Assembly (NCBI RefSeq): GCF_932526225.1
Contig: NC_064038.1
Span: forward strand, 3,782,001-3,846,000
Direction: 5' to 3'
Length of the DNA stretch: 64,000 nucleotides
Origin: Nematostella vectensis
Lineage: Eukaryota > Cnidaria > Anthozoa > Actiniaria > Edwardsiidae
The notes beneath the pieces are model-generated. The model did not search any database. It saw only the letters and a list, made by a program, of their open reading frames with translations, and was not told the origin of the DNA. Position 1 is the first letter of the stretch. Each line of letters starts with the position of its first letter. Shown here piece after piece: positions 12,601-23,804 of the stretch. Made by a program: the position numbers and the translations under genes.

Positions 12601-15600
12601 CGCAAATATTACTAGGTCCCCTGCATCAATAGGCGACTTTACACTATCTACAAATCCGCTTGCGCTACGGCTTTTGGCGGAACAAACAACAAAAAGCAAT
12701 TTATTTAGCTCTTATCGAATCACCCAGAAAGGCCTTATTTTCATTGGAAGATTTTAAACACTAGAGAACGACGAAAAAATATTTTTGTAAAATAAATATA
12801 AACCCTTTTTGAAAAAACTTTCTTGCTTCATTAGTAAGCGCTAAGTAAGTTGCTATCTGTTCTTGTTATTTTGCCGCTAACAGCCTGAGCGCGCGCTAGT
12901 TCGCCATCCAAAAATATATTGTAAATACAGTCAATTACAGCATACCTTACTGATCTATATATAACTTCTCCACACGGTATTTATGACAATCATATTACAT
13001 CATTAAGGAGAATTGAAAGGTGCGCATACCGGTTACTTTAAGCATTTCTACTGATCTATATATAAATTCTCCGCATGGTATCTATGACAATTATATTACA
13101 TCACTAAGGAGAACTGAGAGGTGCGCATACCGGTTACTTTAAGCATTTCTACTGATCTATATATAAATTCTCCGCATGGTATCTATGACAATTATATTAC
13201 ATCACTAAGGAGAACTGAGAGGTGCGCATACCGGTTACTTTAAGCATTTCTACTGATCTATATATAAATTCTCCGCATGGTATCTATGACAATTATATTA
13301 CATCACTAAGGAGAACTGAGAGGTGCGCATACCGGTTACTTTAAGCATTTCTACTGATCTATATATAAATTCTCCGCATGGTATCTATGACAATTATATT
13401 ACATCACTAAGGAGAACTGAGAGGTGCGCATACCGGTTACTTTAAGCATTTCTACTGATCTATATATAAATTCTCCGCATGGTATCTATGACAATTATAT
13501 TACATCACTAAGGAGAACTGAGAGGTGCGCATACCGGCACTTACAGCAGAGGAGTTGAGCCTCATCACTGCCGTCAGAGCAATCACTTTCACCATCACAA
13601 AGCCACGCCTTCGGGATACACTTGCTTGTGTCTTTACACAGGAAGTTACCAGTTGCGCACGACGTTAGCTGCCCTGTATACAGGTGTGACGGAAATATCG
13701 TCAATAAACTGATATTGAGGGGGGGGGGACTAGCTTGACGTCACAGCGTATCATGACTTTGCATCTATTATCTGGTTTCTTTACACAGGAAGTTACCAGT
13801 TGCGCACGACGTTAGCTCCCCTGTATACAGGTGTGACGGAAATATTGTCAATAAATTGATGTGGGGGGCTAACTTGACGTCACAGCGTGTCATAAACAAA
13901 AAATACGACACGAGTCGAGATACGTGACTGTTGTTCATGACACGCTTCTGTGCATTTATTATCTGGTGTCTTTTTACACAGGAAATTACCGTTTGCGGAC
14001 GACGTTAGCTCCTCTATATACAGGCGAGAAATGATGTCGAGAAGGGGGGGTAACTTAGTAGTGATGATCCAGATGGATGTTGGTGGTGATAATGATGGCG
14101 GAGATTGTGATTACGAAGATGATAATCACGATGACGATAAGGATGATGCTGATGGTGATAATGACGAATGATTTTAACCATAAAATTGACTGACGACTTC
14201 AATAGTTTGTTTCTCAAATGTTTGAATCAAATGGACATCCACAAATAAATAAAATCAACGAGGAAGCTATTCGCTCTCGTTATAGTTGGAATGTTGGATT
14301 ATGTTAGCGCAGGTTCAGACGCGTTCGAGTTGAAGTTTTAGGAAGGGACCTTAGGCAGCCGCCATACAGCTCATTTCTGACCACGGATCACAGCTTAAGT
14401 CGAAATGGTTGGTTTTTTGGTAAACCGGAGAACTCGGAAAAAAGGCGTGACCAGCTAACTCAGCTCACGTCAGCAAAACATCGAGCCCGTAACCTAGTGG
14501 TCATAGGCACAGACACTACAGAGCGACGGTCTGCCAACTGCGCCACCTGGGCCACCCCCAACGCGCGGTCGACATGTCGCCAGTGTCGGCTTAACTAGGA
14601 TACATTGCATTTACGCGTAGGGCAACAAAAATGCTTCTCTCCATTCAAAAAACATTTTCGTAACGCGTGCTAGGGTTGGCTAAACTTGGAGACATGCCAC
14701 GCGTGACATGCTCGACATTATCGTCAGGCCTTGAGTGCACAGTGTTCATATTTAGTGGTCGTTTCCCCTATAATATTGAAGCTAAAGACCCGCCTATCGA
14801 GAATGTTCCACGGGCACCTATAATGATGATGATGTTTGGAGAACTTACCGCAGTTGTCCTCATCGTCTTTTTGTTTACAGTCGGGAAACCCGTCACATAC
14901 GAGGTCCCGCGGGATGCACACTCCTCCCATGCACCTGAACTGACTCTCCTTGCATTTGGAGTTAGCTACAACACAGGCACATACGGGTCACGCAATCACG
15001 GGATGGGCGTTGTCACGAGATGCTTATGATGAATACGTGCATCGTCATGACGTTCGTTGTTATGTACTTGTCACATACGGGTCACGCAATCATGGGATGG
15101 GCGTTGTCACGGGATGCTTTGATGAATACGTGCATCGTCATGACGTTCGTTGTTATGTACTTGTCACATACGGGTCACGCAATCACGGGATGTGCGTCGT
15201 CATGGGATGCTTTGATGAATATTTGCATCGTCATTACGTGCGTTGTTATGTACTTGTAACATAAGGGTAACGGGATGAGCGTTGTCACGGGGTGTTTTAA
15301 TGAATATGTGCATCGTCATGACGTGCGTTGTTATGTATCCGTCACATAAGGGTCACGCCTTCCCTTGATGGGCGTTGTCACGGGATGCTTTGATGAATAT
15401 GTGCATCGTCATGACGTGCGTTGTTATATACTTGTCACATACGGGTCACGCTATCACGCGATGAGCGTTGTCACGGGGTGTTTTAATGAATATGTGCACC
15501 GTCATTACGTGCATTGTTATGTATTTGTCACATAAGGGTCACGCCTTCCCTAGATGGGCGTTGTCACGGGATGCTTTGATGAGTATGTGCATCGTCATGA

Positions 15601-18600
15601 CGTGCGTTGTTATGTATTTGTCACATAAAGGTCGTTCAAACATGTGATGTGGTTACTGTGTAGAATGCTCGACGTTTTGGGTATACGCACCACCCACCCT
15701 CCCTCTCCCCTTTGATCTCAATGCTTAGGAGTAGATCATAGTCCGCAATGACGAAAATTCCCCTTCAAGCTCACAAAAAGGTTGGTTCTTTAAATAATTA
15801 AAACACACAAGGCTCGCTCAAACATAAGCACATCTTAAACAATACAATAACAATAGTTTATTTAATCTTTCGCAGTCAGGGGCCGAATTACAGGAACATT
15901 GCGCATACATTGGACAAACACATTCACTAAGAATACGAACTACTGTGTTGTAACATGCCGAATCAGTCCATGCCCTCAAAAAGTGACTCATCCTTTCATG
16001 TGTCGAGATAGGCTCTCACGGTCACGGTGTCACGCAATACTCACCACAGTCCTTCTCGTCGGCTCCACCTTCGCAGTCCGGCTCACCGTCACATACCCAT
16101 CGCTTACGAATGCATTCACCGTTAGGGCACTGGTACTCGTCTGGTGAGCAACTCCGCTGACCTATAAATATACAAAATATAAAATAAATAACTTTCATTA
16201 AATCCAAGATGGCGGATCCAAGATGGCGAATGCTGATGTCACATAATTAGCTAGAATTCGCAGTTTTTTTAAACTAACATCTAAATTTGGCAAAATTCTT
16301 TTTATATTCCTCTATTTTAAATAAAAAGTAGTAAAAAAACATTTTTGGTAAAGATAATTAAATTATTACTTTAATTAAAAATCCAGTTGCAAACTTAGGC
16401 TATAATAAAGGTACCATGCCAATTAATGCCGTCACAGGTGTCATATATTGTTGTCATAGAAACAGTGTCACTAATAATATGTGTCTACTGCAAGATTATC
16501 GAAAAAAGACATACAGAAATACACATCTAAAAACAGAAATATTGCTCGTACTGCTCACTCAAGTGACGTCATCGTGACGTCACAAAGACATTTTTTTAAG
16601 AATATCGGTCGCTTTTTGAATACGAACTGATTATGATAACTTATTTGGATTTTGGATGTTCTATGCAAAGGTTTCGAAAGGTAGGCTATTTATAACCATG
16701 TCCTTAAATGACGTCATATTGTGTTGATATGGCAACACAATATATCATTTTGTTCCTCTTTGTCAATGTGGACTTTAAAAGCACACTAGCATACACACAT
16801 TGGCACCAGTCGGGCCAAGATGGGACGCTAGCACAGTCTATTACCCGTGCAGTTCGGCAACCATGGACAGCTGTTTCGTCCTTATTAGGACTCGTCAGCA
16901 TGGCATAGCCGGTTTGCCTCAGTTAAACTTCATCGGCAATAAAACTGCAGGGCGACTTCGACTCGAACGAAGTGCTTTAAACCACAGCTTAGATCCATGT
17001 GGGATCTAGAGCTGCGACCGGGCTAGCGTGATGCCAATTGTGCGGATCACGCATGCGACCTTTGCTAGTCTAAAACTCCGTCGGATAGCCAAACTATCCT
17101 TGCGAGTATGTATACATAAATGTGGCTTTAAAATTGCTTTTAAAGTCCTCTTTGTCAGATAATGATTCTTTGAAAATTTGGTCATAATAGCTCCAATGGT
17201 TCAAAAGTTACGGATGGGGGGGCCGGAAGAGCCCCCCCCCCTCCCCCGGTCAGCTTAATAAAGATATATCATCAGTAAATTTATGCGAGCGTAACGGCAG
17301 TCGTTTTCGTTGTCATACAGCGATCTTACGTACTGTGTATTGTTGTTGACTGCGGTTACTTTTGTCTCGTCGCCTCAAGTCGTTTTCCCACGTTAAGTAT
17401 GTTAACTGTTGTTTACTGCTGTTGCTTTCATCCCTAATATCGCAACAGTCGTTCTCACTTTATCGTAGCCATTTTACGTATAGTCATCCAGGTCTGCAAA
17501 CTGCAGTTTTATTCGTCGCAGTAATCGCAACAGTCGTTCCCACTTTATCATAGCCATGTTACGTATAGTCATCCAGGTCTGCAAACTGCAGTTTTATTCG
17601 TCGCAGTAATCGCAACAGTCGTTCCCACTTTATCATAGCCATGTTACGTATAGTCATCCAGGTCTGCAAACTGCAGTTTTATTCGTCGCACTCGTTCTCG
17701 TTATCGCATATTCATGTTTAATAACAATGGATATTAACGTACTTACTTCCTGCAGTTCATTTCGTCGCAGTAATCACCACAGTCGTTTCGCATAACCATG
17801 TGTTTCGTCGATGTTATCGTGGAATACCCATGTGTAATAATGGTTTTTATTATCGTACTTACTGCAGTTCTATTCGTCGCTGTTATCGCCGCAGTCGTTC
17901 TCACTTATCCATGTGTAATAATGGTTTTTATTATCGTACTTACTGCAGTTCATTTCGTCGCTGTTATCGCCGCAGTCGTTCTCGGTGTCGCATACCCACG
18001 TGGCAGAAATGCAACGCCCGTTATCGCACTTGAAGGACGTGTCGGGGTTACATCTGAAATTCTGGGCTGAGCCGGAAGTCACGACACAAAAATAACAATG
18101 AATATCTTTCAGGGCGGATGGAGTAGAGTTAGCCTCGTCCACTAGCTACCTTTGGTCGGCTCTACTTATTGAGACTCACAACAGATGACGCCCAAAGAGA
18201 TTATCCAAGGCTCTGAGGCGCTATATAATAAGGTAACTAGTACAAATCAAGACTACCCTGGGTACCAGAGCCTCGTCACGGCATTTTGGCTGAGCGTCAC
18301 TGGACGAGAGAAGTCTGGAGGCTCCAGGGTAAAATCAAGACGTGGACGTCTTGATTTGGCACGAGGCTAGGGTTAATTAAGGTGAGATGTTTACACATAT
18401 AATTTGGATCCTGCAGGCAATATGTGTTCAGCATTTCATGAATCTATTCCCAGAGAGATCTTGTAGTAAAGTAAATTCAGAATACCTCCAATCACTAAAA
18501 TAGAGTAGATAAGAATTTGCGAGTGCGTCCGTCACACATTAAATCATTCTCTCTCAAACGTTTGTTTTAAATTGTTTTACATTTTTTCCTTAGCCCTCTA

Positions 18601-18946
18601 TCCATTGGAGGCCTGTGTAACAACCGAAACAATGTTCTTCGCTGTATGATTATTTCGACCAAAGTGTTTGTAGTGGCTTATCACGCAAGCAGTCAGAATT
18701 TGCGTCAATGTGACATTGCGGAGCAGTAGTCTGATAAAAGTACACCGTATTCAGGAAAAGTTCTTCCCTTCTCATCACCATTCTTCTGTCAGTTTTATAT
18801 AACGCAGCTCGATTCCGAAATGAGGGCACGTTAGGGGAAAATGGATATGAAAAATGTAGATATGACTCACCAGTAAGGGCTGACGCTAGGAGGATACCAA
18901 CGAACGCAGTCAAACATACTCTTCGCAACATGGAGGTAAGTTCCAT
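9636..18946 (-). CDS. Secreted LDLa x5 - mucin-like - CUB protein (10 exons, 595 aa)
   Basis: Exons: 18871-18946 (ATG, signal peptide), 17944-18066, 16045-16161, 14849-14965, 13545-13673, 12431-12547, 11102-11851, 10311-10488, 9843-10014 and 9636-9644; 1788 nt in frame. Each of exons 2-6 encodes one LDL-receptor class A module with six cysteines and an acidic calcium-binding end (for example [16 protein letters not shown]). All are phase 1-1, as in shuffled extracellular modules. Exon 7 codes 250 residues made largely of Thr, Ser, Pro and Arg, expected to be O-glycosylated. Exons 8-9 form a single CUB domain ([10 protein letters not shown], then [12 protein letters not shown]). The last exon adds only W-N-stop and is the least certain. 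There is no transmembrane segment, so a secreted mucus or matrix protein is likely. I do not recognise a named orthologue. Confidence 0.88.
12319..12402. repeat. (GAT)n microsatellite beside a hAT-like end
   Basis: Bases 12354-12402 are a GAT/GAA triplet run. Just upstream, CCTGGATCCGCCCCTA matches the usual inner-to-outer reading of a hAT-type terminal repeat (complement of AGGGGCGGATCCAGG). No partner end was found, so only a fragment can be claimed. GAT-rich sequence also fills much of 12000-12180 in the same intron. Confidence 0.45.
12950..13536. repeat. 101-bp minisatellite (6 copies) abutting the donor of LDLa exon 5
   Basis: Units begin with CTGATCTATATATAA at 12950, 13051, 13152, 13253, 13354 and 13455, a fixed period of 101 bp. 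The first unit is diverged and the next five are nearly identical, which implies recent amplification or gene conversion. The last unit ends at GCATACCGG, only nine bases from the splice donor of the LDLa exon ending at 13545. The array therefore begins within the first bases of that intron. Confidence 0.95.
13634..14040 (-). repeat. Three copies of the 5' edge of LDLa exon 5 with its acceptor
   Basis: The sequence TTACACAGGAAGTTACCAG, followed by GTTAGCT and TGTATACAGG, occurs in the true exon (13634-13685) and again at about 13781-13835 and 13973-14025. On the minus strand these are the intron end, the AG acceptor and the first forty or so coding bases of exon 5. The two upstream copies would be met first by the spliceosome but lack the rest of the exon. 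Confidence 0.85.
14330..14556 (-). mobile_element. tRNA-derived SINE
   Basis: On the minus strand, starting near 14556, the sequence reads GGTGGCCCAGG and then TGGCGCAGTTGG at 14534-14545, a perfect match to the RNA polymerase III A box. A weaker B-box-like GGGCTCGATG lies about 45 bases further on, near 14480-14490. The tRNA-like head is followed by a unique tail. The 3' limit near 14330 is a guess. Confidence 0.55.
14970..15650. repeat. Minisatellite of about 95 bp beside the LDLa exon 4 acceptor
   Basis: Roughly seven imperfect copies of a unit containing CATACGGGTCACGC, GGGCGTTGTCACGGGATG and GTGCATCGTCATGACGT. The array begins within a few bases of the acceptor of the exon ending at 14965, so it forms the tail end of that intron as transcribed. 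Confidence 0.85.
16780..17075 (-). mobile_element. SINE- or retrozyme-like element carrying a hammerhead ribozyme
   Basis: The block around the ribozyme is unlike the flanking AT-rich intron. On the minus strand its upstream part (about 16990-17060) looks tRNA-like, with GCACAATTGGCATCACGC resembling an A-box arm and GGTCGCAGCTCTAGATCC resembling a decayed B-box arm. The hammerhead follows about 100 bases later. The layout fits a non-autonomous retroelement that makes self-cleaving RNA. The element ends and target duplications could not be fixed. Confidence 0.5.
16855..16911 (-). ncRNA. Type I hammerhead self-cleaving ribozyme
   Basis: Minus strand. All core parts are present in order: stem I 5' strand CGGC-TAT-GCCATG, core CTGACGA, stem II GTCCT-AATA-AGGAC (5 bp), core GAAA, stem III as the palindrome ACAGCTGT with no loop, cleavage triplet GTC, and stem I 3' strand CATGGT-T-GCCG. 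The predicted cut lies between 16866 and 16865. Stem I has an internal loop where tertiary contacts usually form. A stem III of four pairs with no loop is the form typical of metazoan retrozymes and Penelope-type hammerheads, which usually cut as dimers. Nothing in the core is mutated, so activity is plausible. It lies inside an intron of the LDLa-CUB gene. Confidence 0.88.
17430..17990 (-). repeat. 81-84-bp repeats made from the end of LDLa exon 2 plus its donor
   Basis: The coding end of LDLa module 1 (GACTGCGGCGATAACAGCGA, then GAATGAACTGCA) and the donor GTAAGTAC recur downstream in the intron. There is one close copy at about 17861-17940, a diverged one near 17745-17800, and three 84-bp copies between about 17440 and 17695 that also carry CATCCAGGTCTGCAAACTGC. 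The nearest copy still reads N-D-C-G-D-N-S-D-E, but a stop codon follows, so these are decayed exon-edge duplicates and not further modules. Confidence 0.88.
18244..18341. mobile_element. 78-bp MITE with a 10-bp target duplication
   Basis: Element 18254-18331 starts TACCCTGG and ends CCAGGGTA, with an AGCCTC motif inverted close to each end. It is flanked by perfect copies of AAATCAAGAC (18244-18253 and 18332-18341). A 9-10-bp duplication fits a Mutator-type transposase. Just outside, 18332-18357 is a palindrome with 12-base arms (AAATCAAGACGT, then GG, then its complement). Confidence 0.7.
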
Positions 18947-21900
18947 CTTTTACGCTGAGAAGGATCAAGAACGACTTTAGAAAATGTCGAGCTCAAAGAT
19001 GCATTCTTTTCACCTTAAAATGTTGAGAATACTGAGCATAAAGGAATTCGTGTGGGATTAGTGATAAAATTCCAGCGTAAAAAGATAAACAGTTGGCAAA
19101 ACTGTAAACGATACTTCCGGAGACCAAATCGAACTATCCTAAACCTATATTATTGCTTTATCAGATGCGATTAAATTCAGATGATGGAGGATACAAAACC
19201 AGGCCAAATCTGCCTCCACATCAAGAAAGCAATGCCGTCTCGTGGTATGGCAGATTCTTGTGTTCGTGTATGGGTGATGGGCGGCAAAGACACAAGAGTA
19301 GACTGTCTGGTGCTTTCTTGACAGAGAAGGCAGTAATGTGCAGTGGCGCCGTCATTAAAGACGACCTAAGAAAACGGCAACATTCTATCTCTTTTTAGGA
19401 AAGCACGCTTTAGTGAATTTGCGAGAGATGTAATATTTGCAGCACAATCTAAAGTACAAGACATCGACTTAAACGTAGTGACATATTTTCCAAGAAAACG
19501 AGAGGCAGAGGCGGTGGTAATACACGATGCCAGTTGCCCCTCACTCATCAAGATGAGTCGAGCGTGGCTTGTATCGTCTAGGCGGCTCGTCAACAATCAT
19601 CGTCATCGAGGCGTGTTCACGGAGAAGAGCGACGAGAAAGTCGTGCTTAATTCGCATGGTGTTACTCGCGCCTTGACTCGATAATCAGCCGTTTGCATAT
19701 CCATGAGGGCGCTCGGTATGATTGGATATTTTCTTTTCAATGCTAGGCTATTTTAAAATTGACGAAGTTCTCTGGGCATGTTATTTTCTCACAGATCAAA
19801 TGTTGGCACAGTTGTTAAGGGTAATTCCCACCGCATCTCTCTGGAACGTCCGTGACGAGCCGTTTGAGCCCATGATATCAAAGTAATGGATTAAACTGTT
19901 GAACTTGTGTATAGTCGTTCCCTAAACGATGACCTTATTATAAAATGAAGCGGTCCAGCTCAAATTATCGCGCATTACTCTAATAAAACGTATTTTGCTG
20001 CTATCTAAGCCTCTGTATATTTTAAGAATTTGTGAAATCTCAAGCTGAATGTTATTATAAAGAAGTTCTTATAAAAATAAAGATTGTAATTCTCTTTTGC
20101 AGCTGGAATGTTAAATTGGGTTAATTACCAAGGATGCTGGTCTATGATCCATGGATGGTTTATGATCCATTAAATTACTAGATACAATGCCGTCGAGTCA
20201 AAGGCATAAAAAGGCGCCTCCGATCGCCGCCGTCACACGGCTCAAGTCCGACCGCGAAAAACAGATCGAATTTGTTGGCTTCTGTGGAGGGATTCAAATC
20301 GGAGAAGACGGAAAAGAAACGTAGCAAAAGCAATAACTAACTCAACTCGCGTCGGAATCGGGGTATAGATAAATAGATAGAATCCTTTATTTATTATTAC
20401 TTAGGGTTATCCAATCAGAAGCTAAAACTAACCCCTGCTATCAACCGGAGCACTGAGTTACTACAAATATGCTAAAATAGATAATCATTAAACACTATGA
20501 TCTATTAAGGATTAAGAATTATTTTAATAATTAAAAAAAAAACATAGCAACCGTGATAGTAAAAAGATCGCTTCGTTATTTCAGTCCTTACTGCAGGCAA
20601 ATAAAGCCAGAAAACCAGAAAACCAAGAAAACAGTTGTGAGAGGACCAGGCAATGCACTATCCGGGCTCTCGTTGTCCTTGGTAGCCGCGTAAAACCTGC
20701 AATACCATACTACCCACTCTTCCGTATTTCTCTTGTTTTAACCGACATCGCAAATCTTTGGACGTCCGGTCATGTCAGAGGGTGCATAACGCATGGCAAT
20801 AATCTGTTCTGTTTACAGCCATCATCTGACAACATTACAGGGGTCAATTGCTCATCCAAAAAGATAACATTGGAACAAATCATTTTCTACACACTTGGGA
20901 AAAGGTCTGAAAGGTCTCTCTCGTGCGTTTGCCTTCAGTCGTTTGTATACAGTTAAATCAGTGCTTAAAAAATGTAAGCTGATTTAAGTATTACAGATAT
21001 AACTGTCTTAAAGTAAAGCAGGCTAAATCAATCTTAGAATTAGAATAGCTCTCACATAACGCACAGACAATGACTATTTGTGCCATTCTCCCCAGACAAG
21101 TCTATCTGATCCGCCTATAATTAGGAATACATGGCCTTCACTAAGTATGTTTCGTCTGTATTTGCTATTGACCTTTGCTCTATGATCATGAAACCTCGGA
21201 ATTAACTTGAGTTAATACCACTCGTACAACGTGTATCCTGCATTGACAATCAACACATCTCGCTAGCCATTCGCGCAATTCAGAGACGCGGCGAGACGAG
21301 AACTCTCCTGCCGGGCTACGAATAAAACGCCTGTCTCAGAACAATCGATCCACTCACGAATTCCAGCGACTATAACCGTATAACTTTATTCACGGCACGA
21401 GTCCCCTCTCCAGTTTCTTTAGCATCATCCAATTTATGTTACAATTGGTTATGTTTTGAGTACCATGAAAAATGTAAACGTAAGTTTCCTTATTTTCAAC
21501 AATCCATCGACCCAGTTTGAGTGCAATTCTCACTTACCCTGATAACGTTGCAAAATGCTCTCTCTTCTTTCTTTACTTAGCAGGTCGACGGTAGCTATCT
21601 AAAGAAGTCAAAGAAATGACAATTAAATCTATCAAACCTGGCTATAGTTAAATATCCACACCGAGACCTATAGTCCACGCTGGAGGTTTCCGCAGAATGC
21701 TTTATTGATACATTCACTCGGGCAGGATCAAAGGGTCATGTCTGACGGGCGGTCCCGACAGACCACCGGAGTGAGTTAGTCAAGCCGATATAAGTCGAAA
21801 TTCCCTCGGGATTAGGGTGGGGGAGGGACGATGGATGGGCAAGTAGAAAAAAAGCATTCCCAGAAATAAGGGACATTAGCCAGCGGTTTCTCTGGGCTCA

Positions 21901-23804
21901 CATTTTGCTAGGCCCGCGAGGAATAACAGCGGTATAACAAATAAAAACGAGATTCCGGCCAGCACAGGGGCTTCCCTTTTGTTGTTACACTAGAAGTTTT
22001 TAATCAGGTTGACTAAAATTCCAAATAAAAGTAGTATTAGCGGTGTTTAAACGTGCAAGGGGCATCTCTGATTTGATACGTCTAATGATAATGGAAGTGC
22101 GGCAGTATTGCTGAGGTTGGAAAACATTATATGCGCAAATTTTTAAAAAAATGTATTTTAGAAAGGCTTTATGGTTCACCTGTGTCTATCCCAGAAAGCC
22201 GTGGGGCCGTTTAAAAACAAAATGGAGAATGGACGGAGAGAAATTGTTCTTGCGGAGCGCACCGTTTTCCTTGCTTCAGTCTGCACCTTAAAGACAACAA
22301 TAATGGTTCCTGAACTAGGCATAACTACATCAAATGTCATTTCTTCGGGAACAAGATTGGAAGGCGCTACTGCCTATTTTATTGGCCAATTTGATGGAAG
22401 GATAGTCGATTTAACAATTTCGAGTCCTGCACCTGTGATGCGGCGAACAGTTCTACCTTTTAAACGACTACTTTTATGCCCGATTTCAATGAAATTACAG
22501 AGAATGTATGGAGGATTGTATGCTCTCAAGCGAACAAAAGTGCAATGTCCAAAGAACAATTATAGGGCTTTCTCTGACATCGTTTGAACGGAAAGTGTAT
22601 CACTCGAATGGCAAGGTTTTTTTTTTCTGAAACGAGAAAATTTGATAAATTGTGACGTCTCCCCACATTTCCTTATAATAAATGGCAGCCATTTTGACAT
22701 TGTATGTGCACTATTACGCATGCGTGGCGGCCATGTTGTCTCTTATTTCTGGGAATGGGATGGGGGAGGTCGGGTTGTTCCTAGGCTGGTCTCTGCTGGT
22801 TCCTGGATCTTGGCTTATATATGTTTCTTCAAGGGCAGAAGCAACATAACCTGTTAGGCTAAATACTGATAATAATAAAACAAAAATTCCCTTGGCTGAA
22901 ATTTTCCTTGTTTTGCAATGCACTCACCTATGTTCAGGGACCCAGGGCGCCGAGAAAAGCGTAATGAGGCGACAGAGGGGGGAGGGGGCGGGAGAGATGA
23001 GGAAGGAGGGAGAAGACATCTCGCTTATTTTTCGCTTTCATTAACCCCTCCCCCTCTGCCGGCCCAGTCCCGCCTCGTTCTTATGCTTCGTTATGCTGAT
23101 CTCGGCGCCTGCAAACTGCAACACATCTCGAAACTAGTTTGCACATGGCATTTAGGTATCAATTTCCACTCATCCACTCACCGAATTCGTAGATTTCACT
23201 CGATTGAGCCAGGGGCTGAAGGGTAGTTGTTATGACGAAAGCATCCCCTACTTTTACAATCCTAAAGCCCGTGAATGGGTCCAACTTGGGCCAGGACCAT
23301 GTGAAATTCAAGTTCAAAAAATCCTTTTTTTTACTTTTTCCGTTATAACTCGTACTGAATTACATTGTCTCTGCACCAGAATTACCTTTTTCCGTGTATT
23401 TATCTTTATTATAACACAAATCTTCAAATAGCAGAATAGGTTTCATTGTCAGGCACATACTCGGGGTGGGGGGGAGGGGTAGGATTCGCACGTACCCCCC
23501 CTTGGCCGCTGGTCATTTCTTATTGAAGGACCGCCAGAAATATTCCTTTTTCTGTATGATACCTATGACGCGTCTCCCCTCCCCCCCCCCCCCCCCCACC
23601 ACCAAAAGCAATTTATGGGTACATGCCTAAACGTTCTCCAGATCTGGTGGCTTGCCTATACAGTATTTACAACATCCTTTTTTTTTACTAAAATATTTTA
23701 AATTAAACTACAGAATTGGATATTAACTTAAACCATCCACTATTTTTGGTCTCAGTTTAAATATTTTCTTACGTATGTGATTGGACAGATCTGTGATGTT
23801 TAAT
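18947..23804. other. Gene-poor spacer of 4.9 kb
   Basis: Lies between the 5' end of the LDLa-CUB gene and the 3' end of FARS2. Open stretches exist, the longest plus-strand one at 22171-22587, but none shows a domain, a plausible splice pattern or a recognisable family. Bases 22680-22740 hold ACGCATGCGTGG and GCGGCCATGTTG, which look like NRF1- and YY1-type promoter motifs, so an unseen transcript could start here. G and C homopolymer tracts occur at 22975-23000 and 23575-23600. Confidence 0.4.
22946..23109. mobile_element. Foldback element
   Basis: GGCGCCGAGA at 22946-22955 is exactly inverted at 23100-23109. The similarity continues inward, with gaps, through AGC-TAA, GAGGCG and CAGAGGGGG motifs against their complements. 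The 164-bp block would fold into a long imperfect hairpin. No target duplication is obvious. Confidence 0.6.

Noticed and set aside
22171..22587. 138-codon plus-strand open frame in the gene-poor spacer
   Set aside because: No recognisable domain, no supporting splice sites and no family resemblance; left unannotated pending RNA evidence.
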